From Roseiarcus sp963774195 (lineage in GTDB: Bacteria > Pseudomonadota > Alphaproteobacteria > Rhizobiales > Beijerinckiaceae): a DNA stretch of 64,000 nt. The stretch is taken from assembly GCA_963774195.1 (NCBI GenBank), contig CAVZDY010000001.1:1302001-1366000 (forward strand). The letters are read 5' to 3'. The translations under genes were made by a program, and so were the position numbers. The notes beneath the pieces were generated by a model, which was not told the origin of the DNA, searched no databases, and worked only from the letters and a program-made list of their open reading frames with translations. Positions 52,852 through 61,526 of the stretch are shown one piece after another. The stretch's first letter is position 1. Each line of letters starts with the position of its first letter.

Positions 52852-53472
52852 ATGGACCACCCTCCCCCTGCGATCTTTGTCGGCGATGCGCCTGGACTGG
52901 ATTTCCTGAATTCGATCGCGACGCCGGTCGATACGCCGATCGAATGGATCGGCGACGGCGAGGGCTATCTGAATTGGCTCGCGCAAGCCCATATGGCGCC
53001 GGATGAGGCGCTCCGGGAGGTCAGGGCGCGCGCCCTGCCGGGCGAGCTCGACAAAATTGCCGATCAGGCGCGCAGTCTACGGGAATGGTTCAGGGGCTTC
53101 GTGCGCCGGCATCAAGGGCGTCTGCTGACATCAGAGGCTCTTGCGGAGCTGGAGCCGCTCAATCGTCTGCTCGAGCGCGACGTAACCTTCAGCCAGATTG
53201 GTCCCCCGGCGACAGGCCAAGGGCCATTCGAGCTTCGGACCGCGCGTCGCTGGCGTGATCCAGCCGCCCTTCTGCTTCCTGTCGCTGAGGCGTTCGCTCG
53301 GCTCGTCTGCACCGAGGACTTCTCGCACGTGAAAGCCTGTGAGGGGGCGGCCTGCACGCTGTTGTTCGTCGATCACACGAGGGGCCATGCGCGACGGTGG
53401 TGCAGCATGGCGATCTGCGGCAATCGAGCCAAACAGGCGGCGCACCGGCAGAGGCTCAAGGCGCAGCAGTAG
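52852..53472 (+). CDS. CGNR zinc-finger (ABATE-domain) transcriptional regulator
   Basis: A 206-residue regulator. The N-terminal ABATE-type domain (FVGDAPGLDFLNS) is followed by a CGNR zinc finger near the C-terminus with four Cys (CEGAAC ... CSMAICGNRAKQAAHRQR). Such proteins are thought to be stress- or ligand-responsive regulators. ATG 52852 has GGAG five bases before it; GTG 52837 is an in-frame alternative. It is transcribed divergently from the hydrolase/SDR operon, which it probably controls. Confidence 0.9.
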   Translation: MDHPPPAIFVGDAPGLDFLNSIATPVDTPIEWIGDGEGYLNWLAQAHMAPDEALREVRARALPGELDKIADQARSLREWFRGFVRRHQGRLLTSEALAELEPLNRLLERDVTFSQIGPPATGQGPFELRTARRWRDPAALLLPVAEAFARLVCTEDFSHVKACEGAACTLLFVDHTRGHARRWCSMAICGNRAKQAAHRQRLKAQQ

Positions 53473-53494
53473 GCTGCCAGAAGTGAATCGCACA

Positions 53495-53535
53495 CCCGCC
53501 CTCGAACTACGTTTTGCGACGCGTTCGAGGGCGGG
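53495..53535. terminator. Bidirectional terminator, perfect 13-bp stem
   Basis: CCCGCCCTCGAAC (53495-53507) and GTTCGAGGGCGGG (53523-53535) are perfect complements around a 15-base loop. It lies between the convergent CGNR gene and the RND pump gene. Confidence 0.85.
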
Positions 53536-53559
53536 CCGACGATCACTTCGTCCTTGACG

Positions 53560-56500
53560 TCATTCGGCGGGGGCCGGCGCTACGGCGCCGGGAACTTCCG
53601 CCTTCTTGTCCCCGAAGAGCCACCTCTGCAGCCGGTCGAGGTAGAGATAGACGACCGGCGTCGTGTACAGCGTCAGGATCTGCGACACGGCGAGGCCGCC
53701 GACGATGGCGTAGCCGAGCGGCTGGCGTATTTCCGAGCCGACGCCGGTGCCCACCATCATCGGAACGCCGCCGAGCATCGCCGCCATCGTGGTCATCAGG
53801 ATCGGCCGGAAGCGCAAGGTGCAGGCCTGATAGATGGCTTCCTGCGGCGTCAAGCCTTCGTTGTGTTCGACATGCTGGGCAAAGTCGACCAGCATGATGC
53901 CGTTCTTCTTCACGATGCCGATCAGCAGGAGCAGGCCGACGATCGCGATCACGCTCAGATCGAAGTGAGCCGCCATCAACAGCAACAACGCGCCGACGCC
54001 GGCCGAAGGCAGCGTCGAGATGATGGTGAGTGGATGGATCAGACTCTCATAGAGCATGCCGACGATAAGATAGATGACGAACAGCGCCGCGGCGATAAGG
54101 ATCGGCGTGCTCGACAGCGATGCTCCGAACGCCTGGGCGTTGCCCTGGAAGCTCGTCTGGAGCGAGAGCGGCGGATTGAGCTCCTTCTTGACCGCCTGAA
54201 TGGCGCTTACCGCCTGGCCGATGGCGACACCGGGCTTGAGGTTGAACGAGATCGTCACCGACGGGAACTGGCCTTGGTGATTGACGACGAGGGGCGCGAC
54301 CTTCGTCACGGAGCCGACCAGGGTGGACAACGGCACCTGCTGGCCGCTCGAAGATTTGACGTAGATGCCATTGAGCGAAGTAGGACCATACTGGAACTTG
54401 GGATCGACCTCCAGAACGACGTGATATTGCTGCAGCTCGGTATAGATGGTCGACACGATGCGCTGGCCGAACGCGTCGTCGAGCGTGTTGTCGATCGTGT
54501 AGGGCAGGATGCCATAGCTCGAGGCGACATCGCGCTTGATCGTGACGTCGAGCATCGGTCCGCTGCTCAGCTGGTCGGTGGCGACGTCGGTGATGCCGGG
54601 GATCGAGCTGATCTTGGCGAGGAACAGATTCGTCCAGTGTTGGAGTTCGCCGGCGTCGGCGTCGTTGAGAGTGTACTGAAACTGCGTCTTGTTCAGGCGC
54701 GCGCCGATGGTGATGTCCTGCGCGGCCTGCATATACAGCGTGATGCCCTGGATCTTGCCGAGGTTGGTGCGCAGCCGCGCAATCACCTTTTGGATCGGGT
54801 CACGCTCATTTGCGGGTTTGAGCTGGATGTAGACGCGGCCGTCGTTCTGCGTGTAGACGCCGCCGCCGGCGCCCACCGCCGCGCCGACGGTGTCGACCGC
54901 CGGGTCCTTCATAATCGCGTCTTCCAGAGCCTGCTGGCGCTCCTGCATGGCCGGATAGGAAATATCCATCCCCGCTTCCGACTGGCCGATGATCAACCCG
55001 GTATCCTGCTGCGGAAAGAAGCCCTTGGGGATGACCACGTAGAGATAGCCAGTCAGCGCGATTGTGCCGAACATCACCATCAGCGTGATGAACTGATGCC
55101 GCATCACGACCTTGAGGCCCGCCTCATAGGCATACAGGATGGCGTCGAAGCCGCGCTCCGACATCCGGTAGAGCCATCCATGCTCCTTGCGCTCCGGCTT
55201 GAGCAGATAGGCGCACATCATTGGCGTGAGCGTTCGCGAGATGAGCAGTGAGAGAAGAAGCGCTACGCTCACCGTCATCGCGAATTCGCGGAACAGCAAT
55301 CCGACGTAACCGCTCATCAGGAACAGCGGAATGAAGACGGCGATGAGCGAGAAGGTGATCGCCAGGACGGTGAAGCCGATCTCGCCGGACCCCTTCATCG
55401 CCGCGTCGTAAGGCGACAGCCCGTCCTCGATATGCCTTTGGATGTTCTCGATCTCGACGACCGCGTCGTCGACCACAAAGCCAACCGCGATGGACAAGGC
55501 CATGAGCGAGAGATTGTCGAGGCTGTAGTTCATCTCGTAGAGCACAGCAAAGGTGCCGACGAGCGCCAATGGCACTGTGACGGCCGGAATGACGGTCGCC
55601 CAGAAGCTGCGCAGAAAAATGAAAATGACCATGACGACGAGCGCCACCGTCAGCAGCAACGTAAACTGCACGTCATCGACCGCTGCGCGGATCGTCTGCG
55701 TGCGATCGGAAACGACATTGATCTTGACGGCAGTCGGGATCGAGGCCTGGAGCACAGGCATCATCGCCTTGATCTTCTTCACCGTTTCGATGACGTTGGC
55801 GCCCGGCTCGCGCTGGATCGTCAGAAGGATCGCCCGCTTCTTGTTGTACCAAGCGGAAATCAGCTCGTTCTCTCCGGCGCTGACCGCGTGGCCAATATCG
55901 CGGATGCGAACCGGCGATCCATTGCGGTAGGCAATGATCAGATCGTCGTATTTGTCGGGTTTGAACAGCTGGTCGTTGGTATTCAGGGTGTACGACTGGC
56001 GCGGGCTGTTGAGGGTGCCTTTTGGCAGGTCGACATTGGCCTGGCCAAGCACCGCCCGCACGTCCTCGAGGTTGATGCCGCGCGCCGCCAGCGCTTCTGG
56101 ATCGACCTGAACCCGGACGGTCGGCTGCTGTTCGCCGCCGACGCCCACGAGGCCGACGCCGTCTATTTGCGAGATCTTTTGCAGCAAGATGTTTTGCGCG
56201 TAGGCGTCGGCAACGGTGAGCGGAAGGCTATCCGATGTGATGCCGAGCACCAGGATCGGCGTATCCGCAGGATTGACCTTCCGGATCATCGGCGGATACG
56301 GCATATTCTTGGGGAGATAAGCCTGGGCTTGCCCGATTGCCGCCAGCGTGTCGCTGACTGCCCCGTCGATGGGCCGGCTCAAGTCGAATTGCAATGTGAT
56401 CTGGGTGTAGCCGAGGCCACTCGCCGAAGTCATCTGCGTGAGGCCGGGGATTTCGCCGAATTGCAGTTCGAGCGGCGAAGCCACCGTGGACGCCATGGTC

Positions 56501-56670
56501 TGCGGATCCGTGCCCGGCAGCTGCGCCGTGACTGAAAGAGTCGGGTAGTCGACGTCCGGCAGCGAGGATGCCGGCAATAGCGGATAGGCGACCAGGCCGC
56601 CGACCAACAGCCCGACCATCAGCAGAGCGGTCGCAATAGGCCGTTGTATGAAGGGTGCGGACATATTCAT
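53560..56670 (-). CDS. RND multidrug efflux transporter (MdtB/MdtC-like)
   Basis: A 1036-residue inner-membrane proton-driven pump of the HAE-1 RND family. It has the N-terminal FIQRPIATALLMVGLLVGG helix, the porter-domain start LPDVDYPTLSVTAQLPG, the proton-relay helix VGFVVDDAVVEIENIQRH with both Asp, the central hydrophilic loop, and the second half beginning near FFPQQDTGLIIGQSEAG. Length and the GTDPQTMASTVASPLE block suit MdtB/MdtC more than AcrB. It is co-transcribed with the adaptor protein 17 bases upstream. No outer-membrane factor gene is beside it. Confidence 0.93.
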   Translation of the reverse strand: MNMSAPFIQRPIATALLMVGLLVGGLVAYPLLPASSLPDVDYPTLSVTAQLPGTDPQTMASTVASPLELQFGEIPGLTQMTSASGLGYTQITLQFDLSRPIDGAVSDTLAAIGQAQAYLPKNMPYPPMIRKVNPADTPILVLGITSDSLPLTVADAYAQNILLQKISQIDGVGLVGVGGEQQPTVRVQVDPEALAARGINLEDVRAVLGQANVDLPKGTLNSPRQSYTLNTNDQLFKPDKYDDLIIAYRNGSPVRIRDIGHAVSAGENELISAWYNKKRAILLTIQREPGANVIETVKKIKAMMPVLQASIPTAVKINVVSDRTQTIRAAVDDVQFTLLLTVALVVMVIFIFLRSFWATVIPAVTVPLALVGTFAVLYEMNYSLDNLSLMALSIAVGFVVDDAVVEIENIQRHIEDGLSPYDAAMKGSGEIGFTVLAITFSLIAVFIPLFLMSGYVGLLFREFAMTVSVALLLSLLISRTLTPMMCAYLLKPERKEHGWLYRMSERGFDAILYAYEAGLKVVMRHQFITLMVMFGTIALTGYLYVVIPKGFFPQQDTGLIIGQSEAGMDISYPAMQERQQALEDAIMKDPAVDTVGAAVGAGGGVYTQNDGRVYIQLKPANERDPIQKVIARLRTNLGKIQGITLYMQAAQDITIGARLNKTQFQYTLNDADAGELQHWTNLFLAKISSIPGITDVATDQLSSGPMLDVTIKRDVASSYGILPYTIDNTLDDAFGQRIVSTIYTELQQYHVVLEVDPKFQYGPTSLNGIYVKSSSGQQVPLSTLVGSVTKVAPLVVNHQGQFPSVTISFNLKPGVAIGQAVSAIQAVKKELNPPLSLQTSFQGNAQAFGASLSSTPILIAAALFVIYLIVGMLYESLIHPLTIISTLPSAGVGALLLLMAAHFDLSVIAIVGLLLLIGIVKKNGIMLVDFAQHVEHNEGLTPQEAIYQACTLRFRPILMTTMAAMLGGVPMMVGTGVGSEIRQPLGYAIVGGLAVSQILTLYTTPVVYLYLDRLQRWLFGDKKAEVPGAVAPAPAE

Positions 56671-56687
56671 GGGAGGCGCCTGCCTTT

Positions 56688-57887
56688 TTACGGGATGGGG
56701 GCTTGCAGTGCGTCTTGTGCGGCTTCTTCCTCAGCGGCCTTGCCGCGCAGGATCGCGACATGCACGCCCGGCTCCAGCTTGTACTGCCCGTCGACTACGA
56801 CCTGTTCGTTCGCCTTGAGGCCGAACTCGATGAGCGCCTGGCCGCCGCTGATCTGCCCGACCTTGATCGGACGGATCGCTACGGTGTTGTCGGGATTGAC
56901 GACATAAGCGAAGCTTCCATTGGGACCGCGCTGCACCGCCCCTGTGGGAACGGTCAGTCCGTTATGCCGCGTGTCGACGAGCAGCCGCGCGTTGACGAGC
57001 TGGCCGGGCCAGAGCCGCTTCGAGGGGTTGGGAAAATTCGCTTTGAGCTGGATTGAGCCGGTGGTCTGCAGGATTTCGTTGTTGACGAGGCCGAGCTTGC
57101 CGGTGTCCAGGAGGGTCGTGTCGTCCTGGGTGTAAGCCAAGACTTTGAGCGGCTGCTTGGTCTTTTCCTGCTGCTCCTCGATTTGCGGCAGGCTGGTCTC
57201 GGGCAGCGTGAAGATCAGCGAAATGGGATCGAGCTGCGTGACGACGACGAGGCCGTTCGCGTTCGATGGGCTGATGATGTTGCCGACATCGATCTGACGA
57301 ATGCCAGCCACGCCATCGATCGGTGCCGTCAAGCGCGTGTAGCTGAGCTGCACCTTCGCCGCTTCGATCAGCGCCTGGTCGGCTTTGATGGCTCCCTGCA
57401 GCTCGCCCACCTGCGACTTTTGGGTCTCGACCAATTGCGGGGTCGCCCAGCCCTGGCCGCCCAGTTGACTGTAGCGGACGAGATTCGCCTGGGCGTTGGT
57501 AAGCTGGGCCTGATCGCGCTCAAGATTTCCCGTGTACTGATCGATCATCGCTTGATAGGGGCGCGGATCGATCTGCGCGAGCAGGTCGCCGGCGTGCACG
57601 TGCTGGCCCTCGGTGAAGTTGATGCTGATGATTTGCCCTTGAATCTGGGCCCGCACGACATCGGTGTTGTACGCAATCACGGTGCCGACGCCGGTGAAAT
57701 AGATCGGCACGTCGTGCTGGGTGACCGGCGCGGTGACGACTGGCGCCGGCGGCGGGGCTGGGGCAGCCGCAGTCGTCGTCGCGGCGTCGGCGGTCTCCAG
57801 GGGATGAAAGCGCGTGAAGTAGAGGAAACCGCCGACGGCGAGCGCAGCAGCCCCCACCGTCACCGTTAAGGCAAATTTCTTTTTCAT
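56688..57887 (-). CDS. RND efflux membrane fusion protein (MdtA-like)
   Basis: A 399-residue periplasmic adaptor. The N-terminus MKKKFALTVTVGAAALAVGG is an uncleaved or cleaved membrane anchor without a lipobox Cys. It then has an Ala/Pro-rich linker, the lipoyl half VRAQIQGQIISINFTEGQHV, a coiled-coil hairpin (GNLERDQAQLTNAQANLVRY), and the second half SYTRLTAPIDGVAGI. It bridges the RND pump to an outer-membrane channel. ATG 57887 follows GGGAG. The frame is open upstream without a stop into the gene at 58679, which is discussed there. Confidence 0.92.
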   Translation of the reverse strand: MKKKFALTVTVGAAALAVGGFLYFTRFHPLETADAATTTAAAPAPPPAPVVTAPVTQHDVPIYFTGVGTVIAYNTDVVRAQIQGQIISINFTEGQHVHAGDLLAQIDPRPYQAMIDQYTGNLERDQAQLTNAQANLVRYSQLGGQGWATPQLVETQKSQVGELQGAIKADQALIEAAKVQLSYTRLTAPIDGVAGIRQIDVGNIISPSNANGLVVVTQLDPISLIFTLPETSLPQIEEQQEKTKQPLKVLAYTQDDTTLLDTGKLGLVNNEILQTTGSIQLKANFPNPSKRLWPGQLVNARLLVDTRHNGLTVPTGAVQRGPNGSFAYVVNPDNTVAIRPIKVGQISGGQALIEFGLKANEQVVVDGQYKLEPGVHVAILRGKAAEEEAAQDALQAPIP

Positions 57888-57913
57888 GGGCGTCTCCCAG
57901 TTGGAGAATTGTT

Positions 57914-58679
57914 TCACATGCCGCCGGCCGTGCTCCCGGTCATGCCGGTGGCTGCGGGCAAAACGGGGGAAAGAGACGACACAGTGCGCCTCACCGTCCT
58001 CGTCGAGGTCATCGCATCGGGGCGCATGGCCGAACTCTCCGCGTGACGTCGACGCCGGAATCCCGGGACTAACCCCGAGATTGCCGATCTGGACGGCCCC
58101 CTCAGGAATTCCGGCTCGATTGGCGCCGCCGGGCGTTGTGGGCGTGGTTGACGAGGAAGCCATGCTGCTCGAGCCCGAGCCGCACATACCGGACATTCCC
58201 GACGTCGCGAGCATTCCTGAGCTTGTCGCCGTACCGGATGTGGACGAGACGCTCGACGATGACGATATTCCCGACATCGTTGTCCCCGGCATTTCCGACA
58301 GGGCGGTCGTCGACATATCCGACATTGTCGTGCCCGCGGTCTCACCGGTTGCCGGCAACTCGCCGCCGGCCGTCATGCCGCCGCCATCGTAGCTGGAGCT
58401 CGATCCATACATTCCAGACGGCGCGGTCCCCACGGTCGAACACCGCGCGTCGCCGCCTTCCGCCGCAACGGAGCGCGCTGCGCCGGTGAGCCCTGGACTA
58501 ACGCCAAGAGTTTGGACTTCTGTGGCGCCCATCGGAATTCCCGTGGGGCTTCCCTGCGGCGCCTCGATCCCCAGTGGCGTGGTCCCGCCAATGGTGGGAG
58601 TCGGGACGGCCATTTGGGCCATCGCGCCGGTGCAGACGAACAGCGCGGCAATGATTGGCGCAATTAACGAAAGTCTCAT
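57914..58679 (-). CDS. Secreted Ser/Gly/Thr/Met-rich low-complexity protein, probably frameshifted at its end
   Basis: From ATG 58679 a protein with a signal peptide (MRLSLIAPIIAALFVCTGAM, cut near AMAQ) continues as a low-complexity Ser/Gly/Met/Thr chain. The motif GIP-GA-E/Q-LGVSPG occurs twice (TGIPMGATEVQTLGVSPG and AGIPEGAVQIGNLGVSPG). In this frame there is no stop before the adaptor gene, and the last 45 codons look non-native. In a neighbouring frame a Gly/Ser-like tail TGMTGSTAGGM ends at TGA 57914-57916, which fits the rest better. A one-base shift near 57960-58030 is therefore suspected. Such proteins are found next to RND pumps in related bacteria; function unknown, periplasmic or surface location likely. 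Confidence 0.6.
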
Positions 58680-59247
58680 CGTCACCCTCAGGTTGGAGCT
58701 CGCATCGCCGCGGCGAGCGCTGACTTCGTGGTACGCGGTAATCTGGCAACGATACGCCGAGTTGGTGGTCAAAGTTCGTCACTCGCCCTCTCGTCGCACG
58801 CTCCTGTGGTATAGCGAGGATATACGTCCCGCTAAGACTGGCCCGCGGTTTCCAGGAAGACGCTCGTCAACGTCGCTGACGACAGAAGATGAGGAAGTCG
58901 GGGTGCCGCTTCCACTAAATTCGCGTTCACTGATCTGAATGAACGTACGACGCCACGAGATGAACGGAAGTGAGCGCTCGTGGTCCTCGCTAGCATTCTA
59001 GTGCGAGGCTAAGAATGCGCTGGGTATCGAGTAGAAAGGCGCGAAATTGCCGTTGAAGTCTGTCACGTTTAATTGAGGCGCGACGCTTGATCTGTAACGC
59101 GGCGGTGATTCTAACAGCCAATTTAATGGTTGGTTCGATACGCGCGGCGTATCTCGTTGGGTGGGCGGCCTCAGCGGGCTGTCGCATGGCGGCTGCGCCC
59201 CTAGATTTGCCGTAGAGCGCCGCCAAAGTTCGAAACGGAGGCTGCAC
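58680..59247. other. Divergent intergenic control region, less GC-rich
   Basis: This 568-base gap separates the efflux operon (minus) from the two-component genes (+). It contains AT-rich patches and a small hairpin (CCTCGC 58985-58990, GCGAGG 59003-59008) but no convincing gene; minus-strand ORFs here lack family features. It should hold the promoters of both operons and possibly the response regulator's binding site, which I could not identify. Confidence 0.5.
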
Positions 59248-59334
59248 ATGACCACGGTGGCGACGGCGCTTCTGCGGATGATCGTGAAATCGGGCGACGC
59301 CCAGGCGATCCCTCCACTGGCAAGTGGCCAATGA
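59248..59334 (+). CDS. 28-residue leader ORF ahead of the two-component operon
   Basis: ATG 59248 is preceded by GGAGG (59237-59241) at six bases and encodes 28 residues (MTTVATALLRMIVKSGDAQA, then IPPLASGQ). Its TGA at 59332-59334 overlaps the response regulator start ATGATG (59331-59336), the same coupling seen throughout the window. It could be a real small protein or a translated leader that couples translation. No homologue is known to me. Confidence 0.5.
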   Translation: MTTVATALLRMIVKSGDAQAIPPLASGQ

Positions 59335-60011
59335 TGACAAAGATACTCTTGATCGAGGACGACAGCGAAACGGCGGAAGAGATCGTCGCCGAGCTCGCCG
59401 AGCGTGGCTTCGAAGTGGAATGGAGCGCGAACGGCGCCGAGGGACTCGCCGTGGCCCGTTCGTCGCGACCCGACGCCATGATCGTCGATCGTCTGCTGCC
59501 GGGGATGGACGGCCTCACGATCGTCGAGACGCTGAGACATGATCAGGATCGCACGCCCGTGCTGGTTCTGAGCGCGCTTGACGCTGTCGACGACCGCGTG
59601 CGCGGATTGCGGGCAGGCGGCGACGACTATCTGACGAAGCCGTTCGCTACGCTCGAACTCGTCGCCAGAATCGAGGCGCTGCTGCGACGCCCGGCGGAAT
59701 CGCGCGAGACCAAGCTACAGGTGGGAACGCTGGAGCTCGATTTGATCGAGCGGACGGCTAGACGCGGCGATCGCGTGATTGATCTGCTTCCCCGTGAATT
59801 CCGACTGCTTGGCTATATGATGCAGCGGCCGGATCAATTGCTGACGCGGGCCATGCTTCTCGAAGAAGTTTGGAACTACAAATTCGTGCCAGCAACCAAT
59901 CTTGTCGACGTCCATATGAGTAGGGTGCGCCACAAGGTGGACGGCCCGGGCGAGACCCCGATGATCCACAATGTGCGCGGCGCCGGATTTATCCTGCGGA
60001 CTCCGCCGTGA
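59331..60011 (+). CDS. OmpR-family response regulator
   Basis: A 226-residue two-domain regulator. The receiver has the acidic pair at Asp10/Asp11, phosphoacceptor Asp53 (MIVDRLLPGMDG) and LTKPF lysine near residue 103. The C-terminal winged helix (about 130-224) ends with HNVRGAGFIL. ATG 59331 or the adjacent in-frame ATG 59334 is the start. It is coupled to the kinase by a four-base overlap. Likely targets are the neighbouring RND pump and/or metal exporter. Confidence 0.93.
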   Translation: MMTKILLIEDDSETAEEIVAELAERGFEVEWSANGAEGLAVARSSRPDAMIVDRLLPGMDGLTIVETLRHDQDRTPVLVLSALDAVDDRVRGLRAGGDDYLTKPFATLELVARIEALLRRPAESRETKLQVGTLELDLIERTARRGDRVIDLLPREFRLLGYMMQRPDQLLTRAMLLEEVWNYKFVPATNLVDVHMSRVRHKVDGPGETPMIHNVRGAGFILRTPP

Positions 60012-61423
60012 CGGGCCCACGCATAGTGAGGGTGGTTCACATGGGCTTAGCTTCGTTGCGTTCAGCTTTGACGCTGGCGGTCGCGCTTACGGCGATCATC
60101 TGCGCGCTGTTCGGCTTCGTCTACTGGAAAACCGACGACTATCTGACTGAGCGATCCGATCAGATGATTGTCACACAGCTCAACGCTCTTTCCGTGCTGC
60201 GTGACCAAAACCTGATCGGTGCGATCGACGAGCACCTGAAGCAGGATTCTCGTGGCGTTCAGTTCGCCGCCTTGTTCGGCCCCGACGGAAGCCGCGTTAC
60301 CGGGAACATTGCGAGCATGCCTCCCGGTCTCCACGCTGACGCCTCTGCGCATTGCGTGCAAATCGTGGCGACAGGCGAGGCGGGTCCAAAGGATCACGTG
60401 ATTCAAGCGGTCGCGCGGCAACTGCCGGGCGGCCAGGTGCTGGTGATCGGGCGGCTCGTCGATGAAGTCAGGGACATCGGCAATGTCATCGGCCGAGCGC
60501 TCCTGCTTGGTCTGGTTTGCTCGGTGGCGCTTTGCCTGCTCACAGCCGCGTTCGCGAGCCTTCGCGCGAGAAGGCGCGTCGAGGAGGTCAACCGCCGCAT
60601 CGAGCGCATCGTCGCCGGCGACCTTAAAGAACGCCTGCCGCACCGCGATGACGGGGCGCCCTTTTCGAACCTCGCGGCGAGCGTCAATGGCATGCTCGAT
60701 GAAATGGAGACCATGTTTCGCGCGCTTGCCGGAGTCGGCAACGATATCGCGCATGACCTCAGAACGCCGTTGACGCGGGCGCGGCTGACCCTCGAGCGGG
60801 GTCGAACGCACGCCGTGACCCTGGAGCAACTGCAAACAGCCGCGGACAAGGCGATTTCCGGCATCGATCAATCGCTCACCATCATAACCGCGTTGCTGCG
60901 CCTTGCCGAAATCGAGAATAGTCGCCAGTCGGCGGCCTTCGGAGCGGTCGCGCTGGACAAGTTGCTGCGCGAAGTCGGCGATATTTATGAGCCCATCGCA
61001 GAGGACAAAGGCATCAACCTCATAGTCGACGCCTCGGAGGATTTGGCGGTCCATGGCGATCGGGATTTGCTGATCGAGGCGGTCGCCAATCTCGTGGACA
61101 ACGCGGTCAAGTTTACCCCTGCCGGCGGGCGGGTCCGCCTCGACCTCCTTCGCCGCGACGGCGAAAACGTCGTTCGCGTAAGCGACACCGGCTCCGGCAT
61201 TGCCGAAAGCGAACGCGAGGCGGTGCTGAGGCGCTTTTTCCGTTCGGAAAGAAATAGAACCACGCCCGGCTTCGGCCTTGGCCTCAATCTCGTTGTGGCG
61301 ATCCTAAAATTGCACGGCTTCCGGATGGCTATTTTCTCGGGCCCCGGCTGTCGGATAGAGATCGTCTGTCCGGATCAGACAAGGGCAGGCTTGCAAAACC
61401 ATGCCGTCCAAGCTGCGGCTTGA
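60008..61423 (+). CDS. Membrane sensor histidine kinase
   Basis: A 471-residue HAMP-type kinase. It has TM1 near residues 20-40, a periplasmic loop of about 120 residues, TM2 near 160-185 (GRALLLGLVCSVALCLLTAAF), HAMP, and the dimerisation helix with His249 (NDIAHDLRTPLTRA). The ATP domain has NLVDNAVKFTPAGG, SDTGSGIAE and FGLGLNLVVAI. GTG 60008 overlaps the regulator stop. Its periplasmic loop is sparse in metal-type His/Cys clusters, so the signal is unknown. Confidence 0.92.
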   Translation: MTGPRIVRVVHMGLASLRSALTLAVALTAIICALFGFVYWKTDDYLTERSDQMIVTQLNALSVLRDQNLIGAIDEHLKQDSRGVQFAALFGPDGSRVTGNIASMPPGLHADASAHCVQIVATGEAGPKDHVIQAVARQLPGGQVLVIGRLVDEVRDIGNVIGRALLLGLVCSVALCLLTAAFASLRARRRVEEVNRRIERIVAGDLKERLPHRDDGAPFSNLAASVNGMLDEMETMFRALAGVGNDIAHDLRTPLTRARLTLERGRTHAVTLEQLQTAADKAISGIDQSLTIITALLRLAEIENSRQSAAFGAVALDKLLREVGDIYEPIAEDKGINLIVDASEDLAVHGDRDLLIEAVANLVDNAVKFTPAGGRVRLDLLRRDGENVVRVSDTGSGIAESEREAVLRRFFRSERNRTTPGFGLGLNLVVAILKLHGFRMAIFSGPGCRIEIVCPDQTRAGLQNHAVQAAA

Positions 61424-61526
61424 AGGGCGATTGCGGCCGCGCCAATCAGCAAAGCGGCGGTCCTGATCGCTTGACCATTTCGCCCGCTAGAGGATGTATG
61501 GGCAGGTCGCAAGGGGGGCGAGGCCA

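Noticed and set aside
53554..55251. 565-codon plus-strand ORF opposite the RND pump
   Set aside because: Antisense to conserved RND sequence, with Arg/Asp/His-rich composition typical of shadow frames.
58998..59540. 180-codon minus-strand ORF across the intergenic region and the response regulator start
   Set aside because: Most of its length is antisense to the receiver domain and the rest shows no family features.
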